Origin: Salminus brasiliensis
Lineage: Eukaryota; Chordata; Actinopteri; Characiformes; Bryconidae
Reading direction: 5' to 3'
Length of the DNA: 64,000 nt
Assembly: GCF_030463535.1 (NCBI RefSeq)
Contig: NC_132878.1
Coordinates: 30,233,761 to 30,297,760, forward strand
Shown here one piece after another: positions 1 through 10,189 of this stretch. Position numbers and translations under genes: made by a program. Positions within the stretch are counted from its first letter, which is position 1; the number at the start of each line of letters is the position of its first letter. The notes below the pieces were generated by a model that saw only the letters and a list, made by a program, of their open reading frames with translations, made no database searches and had not been told where the DNA came from.

Positions 1-237
1 ATTTTGAAGGTAAAATAGATGGAACCATTTTAAACTAACATTTTCAGTTACTCTATTAAACTCACTTGACAAAAAGAAAAAAAATATATAGAATTTGCCT
101 TTATAAATGAACCAAGATTAGTTGGCAGTTTCAGTGATGATAATGCATATTTTAAAGTGTCTTACTGACTTGACGGTTTCATGTTGATATAAAACGTAGG
201 TGACAAAATAAAAAATATATATAGATATATATATAGA

Positions 238-607
238 TAAAAAACAGCGTCCAAGATGAAAGAAACTTTGCTCCTCCTTACTTAACATTGACTTTACATT
301 TGTGTCCTGAATAGACTTTGCTTGCTTTTGTGCAACACTCAATATTTTCATGTATATACTGAGCATCACATAACCTGGGAAATAGAAGGAGAGGACAGAA
401 GAAGCAGTGCTCAAAGCTGCACTTTGAAACAACACACAACTTAATTGACATGCAACATTTTCATAGTAAAACTCAAAAACACATATAAAGCACACAGAAG
501 GAGAGAACAGAAGAAGCAATGCTCAATGCTGCACTTTGAAACAACACACAACTTAATTAACACGCAACATTTTCATAGTAAAACTCAAAAACACATAAAG
601 CACACAG
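238..607 (-). pseudogene. TAAR receptor fragment (TM5 to start of TM6)
   Basis: The minus-strand frame reads receptor sequence from the second extracellular loop through TM5 into intracellular loop 3: EFYYENVAC, then STASSVLSFYFPG with the TM5 proline, then [11 protein letters not shown] and LSKEE. These match the intact receptors elsewhere in the window. The stretch corresponding to KATKTLAVILG is missing and the frame is lost in TM6, after which the sequence runs into AT-rich repeats. The N-terminal part through TM4 and the TM7 part are absent. The upstream end was duplicated in tandem (separate entry). It is a dead remnant of an older array member. Confidence 0.85.
384..607. repeat. Two-copy tandem duplication inside the TAAR fragment
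   Basis: Positions 384-495 and 496-607 are two head-to-tail copies of a 112-bp unit with only a few differences. The unit covers the TM5/ECL2 coding part of the pseudogene plus a short stretch ending in CACACAG. The duplication arose after the gene had lost its upstream half. Confidence 0.85.
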
Positions 608-610
608 TAT

Positions 611-612
<2 letters not shown>

Positions 613-646
<34 letters not shown>
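613..646. repeat. (TA)n microsatellite
   Basis: An uninterrupted run of alternating T and A just upstream (minus-strand sense) of the duplicated TAAR fragment. Confidence 0.95.
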
Positions 647-689
647 GTATGTAGTGTGAAAATAAGGATTGTAATAATGGAGTTCCAAA

Positions 690-3600
690 CAGGGATTAGG
701 AATCAAGCGCAAGTTTAATGAGACACAGGTTCATCAGTCCAGGTAAAAACCATAAACCATAAGATCCGTCCAAAGAATCTTGCAAACAAGCCAAAACATC
801 ATCCAATACACAGTAGTTAAAAAGCCAAAATAAGAGGTCATAACACAAAGCAAGGCAAGAAGATAATGCATTAGAATTGCAGGGGAAAAAAACACCAAAC
901 AGGACTTCACAAAGAGGTCTGCTAGGTTTTAAACATACAAGATGGCTGACACAGGAATCCATAATCAATAGGGATCCAAAATATCAGTAGATGAGACCCA
1001 TGATCATTCCTCTGGGCCATAACCTTACCAGTCCACAAGGTAGTCGAGACATGAAAGGGTCTAGGCAATTCCAATCTATATGACATTGGATGTTATTTGT
1101 CCAAGTTTCTTGAAAGGGCCAATATATCTGGGACTGAGTTTTCTGAACTCACTCAAATCCCTAGTAGATAACCAGACCATTTATCCCAGTTGAAACTGCT
1201 CCACTGCTCGCCTGTGTCGGTTAGCCGGTTGAGTCTGCCTCTGAATAGCTCTCTGTAAACAAACATGAGCCTTTTTCCAAGTGTGTTTGCTCCTCTTTAT
1301 CCATTCGTCCACTGCTGGTACCACGGATGGTTCACCTGACCAGAGAATTAAGGGGGGTTGAAAACCAAGGACACATTGGAAGGGAGTTAGACTTGTAGAA
1401 GTGCTAACCAAAGAAATTCTGCACACATTCTAAACATGGTATAAACTGTGTCCAGCGAACATGATTTCTGCTACAGTATGATCGTTGAAAACAACCAGTT
1501 TCCTGATTAAGCTTTTCAGTTTGCCCATTAGATTGAGAATGGTATCCCAAGGTCTGGCTTCCAGATATGAAAAGTAAATTGAGGTCCCCTGTCAGAAACT
1601 GACATCTGAAGATATTTTGGAATAGCAATTCAGTTCCAGTGCTGTGGGCAATTTCTTAATTGGGACCACATGCCATAGAACATTGAGCAATGATTACAAA
1701 AATGGCTGTATTGCCAAGAGATGTTGGCAGATCTGTAATAAAGTTAACCCCCTAAACAGGACCAGGGTCTCTGATGGATTGGTAAAGGTTCTAAGAGACC
1801 TCCTGGAAGCTGTCTAGAGTTCTTTGATTGAGCACACAGAACACAAGCCTTGACAAAGGCAGCCACATCCCTGACTAAACCCTTCAACCAGATTTTTCTT
1901 TCCAAAAAGGATGATTAACACCTGGACCCAGTGCTAAAGGGTAATTCTAGTATTTTTTGTCTCAGTTTAATGGGTACATACTCACGATTCCTGGGACAGT
2001 CAGGTGGGGCTGGTTCAGCTTTTCTTTCCTTTCTGATTTCCTATATAAATGTCCATCTGATAGGGACCAAGATGCAAGTTGGCCCAATGATGGTGTCAGA
2101 TCTCTCTCTTTCTAATTTAAAACCGCACAGTCTTGATCATTTTTAGATTCTGGACGATATGTGATGTTAAAGTTAAACTGAATAAAGAACAATGCCCAAT
2201 GTGCTGGTCTGGGATTCAATCCTTTAGCACACATGGGATATTCTAGGTTGCAGTGATCTCTTAGGACTAAGAAAGAATGCTGTGCACCCTCAAGCCAATG
2301 ATGCTATTCCTCAAAAGCTAGCTTCATGGTAAGCAACTCCCTATTACCCATATTATAGTTTTATAATGCTATATATAGCATTCAGCATCTTCTAGTTTGC
2401 ATATAAAATATGCTTTTGGATGAAGTTTAGGAGGTGAGTCCTGATGTTGTGAAAGAATTGCTCCAGCACCTGAATCCAAAGTGTCCACCTCCACAACAAA
2501 TGGAAGTTTGGGATTTGGATGTTTCAAAATAGAAGCAGACACAAATAGAGTTTTTAATGCTTCAAATGCCTTAAATACATTCTCATTCTATTGTAGAGAC
2601 CTTTGTGTATCTTTTAGCAATGATGTTAGAGGTTCTGCAATGGAGCTGAAACCCCTAATGAATCGTTGATATAAATTGACAAAGCCTAAGAATCACTGCA
2701 ATTTCTTGACATTACTTGGCCACTTTACAACTGCACTCACCTTAGCAGCATTCATGCACACACCTTCTTTATCGATGATATAGCCCATAAATGAGAATTG
2801 ATTTAGGTGAAAACCACATTTCTCTGCTTTAACGTAAGGTTGATGTTGCAACAGCCTTTGCGTCAGTTTTATATGGACCTTGTGTTCCTCCAGCGACCTG
2901 GAATACACTAAAATGTCATCAATGTAAGCAATTGCCCAGTGATCAATCATGTCTCATAATACCTCAATAATGTATGCTTGGAACACAGAACGTAAAATTG
3001 CCAAACCATATGACATCCCTGTATACTCATAATGGCCTCTAGTGGTTATAAAGGGTGTATTTTATCCCTCTCCTTCTTTATTGCGATTGAAATTGTAAGC
3101 ACTTCAGAGATCTAATTTGATAAACACTGTGGCTCCTCTTAGTTGTTACAGAGCAGCTGGTACTAGTGGTAAAGGGTATCTATACTTGACAGTAATTGCA
3201 TTAAGACCTCTATGGGAACTCACTCAAGCAATGGTGGGTTGGTGTATAGTCAGCCTAGGAACCCCCAGTATGATAGCATGTTTGGGTTTTTTTATGACAA
3301 AGTCCTACACGCATTCTCTGTTCCTTGGTATATATAGTCACAGATTCATCACCAAGAGGCCTCCCATCACTGCTTGCAGAGACAAAAGAAGTAGTCTTGG
3401 TCTTCTGAACGATAGCATGGTTAGTGAAGTTTCCGGCAGCTCCAGAGTCAATAAATGTTGAATCAAAAACAGACTCTGAACCCTAGCCTGGCCAGGACAT
3501 ATAGGACAGGATGCATGCATGTGACCAGAACCTCCACAATAAAGGCATAGGTATTCCTACATAGTCTCTGTCTTTCTTTTTGAGACAAACAGGCCTCCCC

Positions 3601-4140
3601 AATTCCATAGGCTCTGGACCTATAGCAGAGTGTTCTGGAGTTAAACCCACAGGCCTGTATGAGGTCAATCTACATTATCCCCTAGTAGATTGTCCAGAGC
3701 AAACACAGATTGGATGAACCTGTCCAGATTCATAGCGGTTCCACACACATTAATTACCGCCTGCAAATCTTTCCAAAAGACAGTCAAAAGCGCCGTTTCA
3801 CTGCAACCACTACCAACTGTTATAGTTCTAAATTCAAATGCATAGTTAGCAGCAGATCGATTACAATGTTTTATTTTACATAGCTGGGAATCATGACCAG
3901 CCTTAGGATGATCAAACACTTCTTTAAACAAAGTGTGAAACTGGGTTCTGACCTAAGTACTTCACTATTCTGTGAGCATAAAGCAACAGCCCAATCCTTG
4001 GGCTTCCCAGTAAGCAGAGAAATCACAAAATTAATTCTATCAACTTCTGAATGAAAAAATCTAATGCATCAAAAATCCCATCATACCTTTCTGGTAGAGT
4101 GATGATAACTGGCAGGGATACAAGGGTTGTTTTTTTAGCT
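690..4140 (-). mobile_element. Degenerate Ty3/Gypsy retrotransposon
   Basis: Read on the minus strand, domains appear in Ty3/Gypsy order. Gag (about 3931-3665) contains FDHPKAG and FRTITVGSGCSETALLTVF. A gag zinc knuckle of C-x2-C-x4-H-x4-C type lies near 3560-3490 (LCLYCGGSGH). A protease motif DSGAAGNFT is near 3450-3420. Reverse transcriptase includes AYIDDILVYS (about 2930-2900). Integrase near 1540-1500 reads [16 protein letters not shown] and is followed by a C-terminal part with [19 protein letters not shown] (about 1370-1320). Many stops and frameshifts separate these blocks, so nothing is expressed. The 690-1000 end has no coding similarity and may be LTR-derived; boundaries are approximate. 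Confidence 0.85.
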
Positions 4141-4563
4141 GTACATGAAGTTGTCAGCCCAGCGGCGCCGCAGTCCGCGGTCCACAGGCTCCTTGGGACT
4201 TTTAAGTCGATGTTGGGTTGATTTCAATGTTCATGTACTTTCTGTTCCTCCCGTTGGTTTTCTCACCAAGGACTTTTATGTTGACAGCGGTCGAAGTAAG
4301 ACGCCATTTTTTCTGTTTAGTTCTGATTCGTTTTACCTGAGAGCTGGAGCACAAAGGATGTACAAACGCAGACGCCTCGTCGCCGAGAATTACTCTTGCG
4401 ATGTCAAGCTTTAAGGTTGGCTTCACGTCCATGAGACTTCTAGGAGAGTCTACGGGTTTCGGTAGTGTATGCTCTATCGGAGCGGTTTCACGTTCAGAAG
4501 GAGTTCGCTGTCTGGGTCACCGGTTGGTCGCCACTGGGATTTGGCGTCCGGTTCCCTTGCACT
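4141..4563. other. Unclassified stretch between Gypsy and Tc1 remnants
   Basis: About 420 bases of higher G+C than the surroundings. It holds open frames on both strands but no recognisable domain. It could be the 5' LTR or leader of the adjacent Gypsy element, but no second LTR copy was found. Confidence 0.4.
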
Positions 4564-5180
4564 CTAGTCAAGTAAGTTTATTAGCGCCTGAAGATGGATG
4601 GCACAGCCTACCTGGAGATTTTGGCCAAGAACCTCTGCCCCTCCATCAAGGATCTTATAATGGGTCGTCATTTCATCTTTCAACAAGACAACGACCCCAA
4701 GCACAGCCAAGAAAACTAAGGTCTGGTTCAAGAGGGAAAACATCAAGGTGTTGCAGTGGCCTAGTCAGTCTCCTGACCTTAACCCAATTGAAAACTTGTG
4801 GAAGGAGCTCAAGTTTAAAGTCCACATAAGACACCCAAAGAACCTAAATAACTTGGAGAAGATCTGCATGGAGGAGTGTGCCAAGATTACTCCAGAGACC
4901 TGTGCCGGTCTGATCAGGTCTTATTAATACGATTAATAGCTGTACAAACAAGGGTTTTTCCACAAAATATTAAACCTAGGGGTTGAATAATAATTCACCC
5001 ACATTTTTATGTTTAAAATGTATTATAATTTAACTGAGCAACAAATATTTTTTGTTTGTAATATTTATGCATCTATTAATAAAGGCTGCTCTTGTTCAAA
5101 GTTTGAAGGCTGTAACTTATTTGCAACTTGTTATATTTGCAAAATCTGCAGGGGGTTGAATACTACTTGGAGGCACTGCA
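4564..5180 (+). mobile_element. Tc1/mariner transposon, 3' half
   Basis: Plus-strand translation across two frames gives the C-terminal half of a Tc1-type transposase. FQQDNDPKH carries the second catalytic Asp, and after a frameshift near 4700 come [18 protein letters not shown] (third catalytic residue Glu) and [13 protein letters not shown]. An A+T-rich tail follows, ending near 5178 in GGGTTGAATACTACTTGGAG, typical of the terminal inverted repeat of this group. The N-terminal DNA-binding half and left terminus are missing. Inactive. Confidence 0.85.
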
Positions 5181-6600
5181 CGTTCTAATATATATTGTAT
5201 TATACTTATTCTGTTTCTCTCTTTTTTTTATAGTGATATTTATATGATTGTTGGTAAATGGAGAAACTGCAAAGTAAGAATGTTATTGTATAGTGTACCT
5301 GCTTGATTCTGCTGTGCAATAAACAAGACAAATTCTTGAATTATACTGCACCATTAATTATTTCATGTGTACACTGCTGTGGTTGCACAATATTTAATCT
5401 GTATAGTGTTGCACACTGCTATTCTGTGAATAACACTGTAAAGCACACTGTATACATTTTCTTTAGAATGTCTTTAGAATCATTTTATGCAATTGGTGCA
5501 CTAGTGTGAGTAAAAAAGGATACAGAGTGGATATTGGATAAAGAATGAAATTGAAGAAGAGACATGAATAATATACACATGCAAAGTATCGATTACAGAT
5601 TGCATAAAAGGGATCCCTAAACTTGAAATACAACTGTTTTGCCCTAGTTCTTATTATAGGTTTGTTTTTTTATGTAGTGTGATATCACATTACTTATGCC
5701 CAGGGCTGTGAGAACAGCTTATAAAATGGTGAAAAAAACCCAAACTTTTGTCTCCATTTGTCAAGTACCAACTAATGTGTAGACATTTATCTAACTGCAT
5801 TTGATCTGCCTATATAAACCACCCAGCTAAGGATCAGAAGATGATATGCAGCAGACTGGAGAAAAATAATGCACTTGAGTAATTTGAGTGTAGTTTCACA
5901 ACATCTTCACACAAACACTGATTGCATAATTCTGCATTAATGGCCTCTATAGCATTCAGCCAACATGAAGCCACACTCAGCAGAGAAAGTCTCCAATATT
6001 ACGGCCAGTCTGCTACAACACTATATAATTTATAAGTGAACACATAGGGGAATGTGGCCTGGGGGAATGGCTATACACTGATGGTTATTGAAGGGGGAAA
6101 GGCACACTCAGTATACAAATAGGTGGTGCCAGGACCCAATTGAAAAACTAATACATTAGTTTATTTTAATATAATTAAATACTTGTGCTGAAATAGGACG
6201 TTATATAAGTTGATTTAACTCTTTAAAATGATCACAAATTGTCACTAACTCAAAACTAGCATGTGGTATATATCCAGATTTATGTACAACAGACATTTAT
6301 TTTGGGTAAAAACAACTTTTAGGATTAGGGCCTTGTGGGCTATGGTGGCCCAGGGAAAAGTGTGTAGTCTGACCAGAGCCAAGTAATTGGCCACGGAAAG
6401 ATTAGCAATGGATGGTCAAAAGGTTCTACAGGTTATCCCTGGGCCGAGGCAAGGGAGGAGTCAATAAAGCTTTACATGGCCCCAAAATCCACATATGCCC
6501 AGAGTTTGATTTGCTTATGGGAGCTCTAGAAAAAAGGTTCTCCTGACTGGGAAAGGCCCTTGCATTTGCCATAGAATGTGAGTCGTTTCTGCCTTTCCCC
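5181..6600. other. Intergenic DNA, no gene seen
   Basis: A+T-rich sequence with only short chance open frames. No domain, tandem repeat or terminal repeat was recognised. Confidence 0.5.
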
Positions 6601-6623
6601 CCCATAACCTCTTTTCTCCCTTC

Positions 6624-6700
6624 CATAGTAGTATAGTGGTAACACACCCCCTCTCATTCTGTGGGTTGCTGGTTCAAACCTGGCTCCAGCAACTTTCTAA
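6624..6700 (+). mobile_element. tRNA-like sequence, probable SINE head or tRNA pseudogene
   Basis: TAGTATAGTGGTAAC resembles a polymerase III A box as in tRNA-Asp, and GGTTCAAACC about 35 bases downstream resembles a B box. The arms do not form a convincing acceptor stem, so a working tRNA is unlikely. A tRNA-derived SINE fragment is the better reading. Confidence 0.55.
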
Positions 6701-7262
6701 CAGTTAAACACAAAAGCATTCTGTTTTTAATGTGCGTGTTGGTTTAGGCAAATGGTCACCTGAACAACATTCGGGTAGGTGAGCACCTCCCACTAGAATG
6801 TCTAGTGCATAGCAAACTTGGAGTGCACATGGTTTAAAAAAAATATTTGGCGGTTCAAGTACAATTTCAATATTGTGGAGAAAGAAATGTCATCTTTCTT
6901 ATTCTAGTCAATGTGTCTGTGAATTTTAAATTTATGTGAAAAATATGCCAAAATTACTGCATCAAAATGTACATCTTAACAGACCAAAAATTATTTAGGA
7001 TCATTTGATTTGTTTATTTATAAGTTTTTGAATATTTTATGTGGCTTATTCTTTTTTATTTCAGAAGAGCTACAATTTTTACAGCAAATGGGCTTAAATG
7101 ATTGGCTTTTTGGTGCACCAAAAGATGTTAAAATTATGTAACTCTAATCTTCTATGCTTCTACAATTAAATTCGTTATTTATAATGTTTTATTACATTGC
7201 ATACCACTTTCATTTTCTAAAATGATTTAATTACAGACATTTTTGTTGTAGCTTTAATGTTT
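6701..7262. other. 3' flank of the first intact TAAR gene
   Basis: A+T-rich DNA downstream of the minus-strand receptor. It includes AATAAA-like motifs on the minus strand, but none can be singled out as the poly(A) signal. No gene is seen. Confidence 0.4.
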
Positions 7263-8285
7263 TTAGTGTGAAAACAGAGTAATTCTTGAAGACCCTGACT
7301 GAAATATTTGACCTGATATAAGCATCCTAAAAGCTTTTCTAAACCACTTGTAGAAGAAAGCATACACAATAGGGTTACAGGTTGAATTCATAAGTCCAAT
7401 CCAAGCAAGCATATCAAAAAATATTGGAGGAATTGAGTAGCCAGTAAAAGGATTGAGGATGTTGCAGATAAAGAACGGCATCCAAAGTGACAGGAATACA
7501 CCCAAAATCACAGCCAGAGTTTTTGTGGCTTTTCTCTCTTCTTTGCTTATTACTGTCTGTGTATTTTTACATTTTGAGTCCTGGATAGACTTTGCTTGCT
7601 TTTGTGCAACACGGAATATCTTTATATATATACTGAGCATCACAACACCTGGGAAATAGAAGGAAAGGACAGAGGAAGCAGTGCTCGATGCCATGCTTTG
7701 AAACAACACACAACCTCCTTCACATGCAACATTCTCATAATAAAACTCTTCAATACCCAGAATGTTAATCTCCAGAAATATTATTCCAAACCCAACTGCC
7801 GTGGATACACTCCAGCAGATGACAATCATGATTACTGTGACAAAGGAGGTGATTTTATGGTGATACAGCAGGGGGTGACACACAGCATAGTATCTGTCAA
7901 TGGAAATGAAGGACAGATTTAAAATTGAAGCAGTGCACAGCATGATACCACTGCTGTTGTATATTTTGCAAAATAAAGTGCCCAAATACCAGCAAGTCTC
8001 TACAGACTGTACCATACAAGGAGGCATATAAAGCGCACCCAACAGCAGATCAGTCACTGCCAGAGACAGAACAAGGTAGTTAGTTGGCATGTGCAGCTGC
8101 TTAAAATGAAGAATAGTTATGATGACAAAAAGGTTTCCCAATACTGTTAAAATCACTACTGCGCTGAAGAACAAGTAAAGTGGCACCCTCAAAAACAGCG
8201 GATATGCATTCTTTGGACATGATCTGTTTAAAAATTCATAGCAAAGAGGAGTGATGTCCGTAATCTGTGCTTGGCTTGAATTCAT
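7263..8285 (-). CDS. Trace amine-associated receptor, intact
   Basis: Single-exon class A GPCR of 340 residues, the usual TAAR length, predicted to sit in the plasma membrane or cilia of olfactory neurons and couple to a Gs-type protein. The start chosen is MNSSQAQ at 8285; the open frame extends 14 codons further, but every paralog aligns from MNSSQ. Visible landmarks are NSS and NRS glycosylation sites, N51 (1.50), D79 (2.50), C106 (3.25), DRY at 130-132, W158 (4.50), ECL2 cysteines 188 and 192, P212 (5.50), W268/P270 and NPIVY at 304-308. NSTCNPIVYAFFYKWF fits the TAAR TM7 signature. Residue 113 (3.32), normally the amine-binding Asp, is Gly, and 204 (5.42) is Ser, so the ligand is hard to predict. 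Closest relative in the window is the broken 47.3-kb copy. Subfamily is not assigned. Confidence 0.93.
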   Translation of the reverse strand: MNSSQAQITDITPLCYEFLNRSCPKNAYPLFLRVPLYLFFSAVVILTVLGNLFVIITILHFKQLHMPTNYLVLSLAVTDLLLGALYMPPCMVQSVETCWYLGTLFCKIYNSSGIMLCTASILNLSFISIDRYYAVCHPLLYHHKITSFVTVIMIVICWSVSTAVGFGIIFLEINILGIEEFYYENVACEGGCVLFQSMASSTASSVLSFYFPGVVMLSIYIKIFRVAQKQAKSIQDSKCKNTQTVISKEERKATKTLAVILGVFLSLWMPFFICNILNPFTGYSIPPIFFDMLAWIGLMNSTCNPIVYAFFYKWFRKAFRMLISGQIFQSGSSRITLFSH

Positions 8286-8376
8286 TCTGAAGTCCAGCTG
8301 TTTTTGTTTTTTTTTCCTGTAAAGCAACCAACAAATATATATAACACATAAATATATATAAATAAAAATAAATATT

Positions 8377-8383
<7 letters not shown>

Positions 8384-8416
<33 letters not shown>
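8384..8416. repeat. (TA)n microsatellite in the putative 5' UTR intron
   Basis: About 33 bases of alternating TA between the ATG of the 7.3-kb receptor gene and its upstream promoter block. Confidence 0.9.
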
Positions 8417-8418
<2 letters not shown>

Positions 8419-8599
8419 AAGAAATTAAAAACTGTCCATTTAAATGCAATGCTTTTTTCTTTTCTTTTTTTAACACATCTTCACAGTGCATATTGAGCTT
8501 GAATAGTTACAACAGTACTGAAAGTATATTTTGTGTATAATTTTGTGTTCCACATTGATTCAGAAGAATTTGCAAGAATGTTTCATGTAAAGCCCTCTA

Positions 8600-8735
8600 T
8601 TAAATCTTACCTTTATTTCAACAGTGGAAGAAAAGTGCAAGTGGTCCAGATTTATATGTTTCCAATGCTGCCAAAAAAAAATACCCCTTGAAATCACGTG
8701 GTTATGGTTATCCCAGGGTAATACTCCTGGAAAAC
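8600..8735 (-). promoter_or_regulatory. Putative TAAR promoter with 5' noncoding exon
   Basis: In minus-strand sense the block holds GGGATAACCATAACC, a TATA box (TATAAA, 8656-8651) followed by TCTGGACCAC, then a splice-donor-like AAAG/GTAAGAT near 8612. An acceptor-like GGACTTCAG sits directly before the ATG at 8285. The same arrangement recurs upstream of other receptors in the window, which is the main evidence. The exon/intron reading is inference. Confidence 0.6.
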
Positions 8736-8739
8736 ATTA

Positions 8740-10180
8740 CTATATTTAAAATTATACAAATAACAGATCTTTTATAGTCCTTTTCACAAGTCTGAAAAGC
8801 AATTTTCCTCATCAAGAAATACATGATTACTCTGTTAACAATCATCGAAATAATCAGTAGACATTTCTACTTCAGATACAAAAATGTCTTAATATTGCTC
8901 TACTTTCATTATTCTTTTTGCAACTGAAATAACATATACAATGTTTATTGCAGTCACTAGTAATGTGTGCTGAATCAACCAAAAAGCACATTTAACCCTG
9001 TTATATTTAGCAAGCTGAGCAATAAATGTATAAATGTGCAAGGGTGATTGTATTTGTATTTTGTATTTTTGTAACATTAAAGGACAATTCGAGTGCAAAA
9101 CTTTTGTACACACTTGCAAATTTATATACAATCATCATGCTGACTGTCTGTCATGGCAATACCGATCTTTCTTACAATATATTTTTACACTCAGGCCATC
9201 ACCTTCATCAACAGCTGATCACCATCATTAGCTATAGGCCATTGATATTACTGATTAACTATTATTATTCTTATTGTCAAATTACTGCATTACTGCACCA
9301 TTATTAATTCCACACGTGTATGTTGCACTCTTAAAACCAACCTGACTCTGTGTGCTTTTATTTTACGCAACTGCAGTGTTGAAGTTTTTACACGAAGCAA
9401 TTACAGAACATGTTACAGAGACGTTCACTCAGCATCGCTAGTAGCACACTCTCTCTTTGTGTGTATATCTATATGCTGCACGTATTCTGCTGATGTCATC
9501 AGTAAACTATGACCTTGACATGTAAAAGAAACACAGATACTGTAAAAAAAGATCAAAATACAATTACATCAAAGTGTACTTCTCGATGACAACTTAAATT
9601 TGTTTCAGTTAAATAAAAAAAGTAAATAAATAATTGTGCAGTTATTTCCAAGTTCAAACTCTCCCACTAAAAAATGTTGTAAAACATTTTCTTTTCTACT
9701 CTTTTAACATTAGTAAATCAACAATAGAACAATAGAACATTTGTGGGAAGGTGAAAACATGAGTAAGTATTTCCACAAACATTACACATTACAGAATAGT
9801 TGGCATGGCAACAGTACAAGACTAAATGTCCATAGTCCATTTATACTGATGGGTAAATAGTCCATAGAAGTATTGGGCCCCCAACCTTCACAAAGAGACA
9901 AGGAAAATACCATGTACACATTATATGTGTCTACATATTATAAAGCCATGCATTCAAAAATACTATACTGTGAGTACACGCAATCATTTAAACTCCAAAT
10001 TGTTGAGCTAGTAACCTCTCATAGAAATTCAATCACCTGTTTCTACATTCGGTCATGTGTTAGAGACTTCTGAGGACCTTTAAATTCTGCCTTTTAAGTC
10101 TTCCGCTGTTGAAAAGTTGTCTGGCCTAGCTGATCATAGGTGTAGATACGTCTAGGCTGTCTGGCTCTCTTCGGCTTGTC
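8740..10180. other. Upstream intergenic DNA, partly shared with the 48.9-kb region
   Basis: No gene seen. Around 8990-9180 short blocks such as TTAACCCTGTT and TTCGAGTG recur in the same order near 48880-49030, upstream of the paralogous broken receptor. This flank therefore belongs to the same duplicated segment. The remainder has only chance open frames. Confidence 0.5.
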
Positions 10181-10189
10181 TCTATGTTT

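Noticed and set aside
9026-9307. Plus-strand open frames of 65-93 codons upstream of the first receptor
   Set aside because: Low-complexity, overlapping frames with no domain, in a flank that is shared with another locus without keeping the frame.
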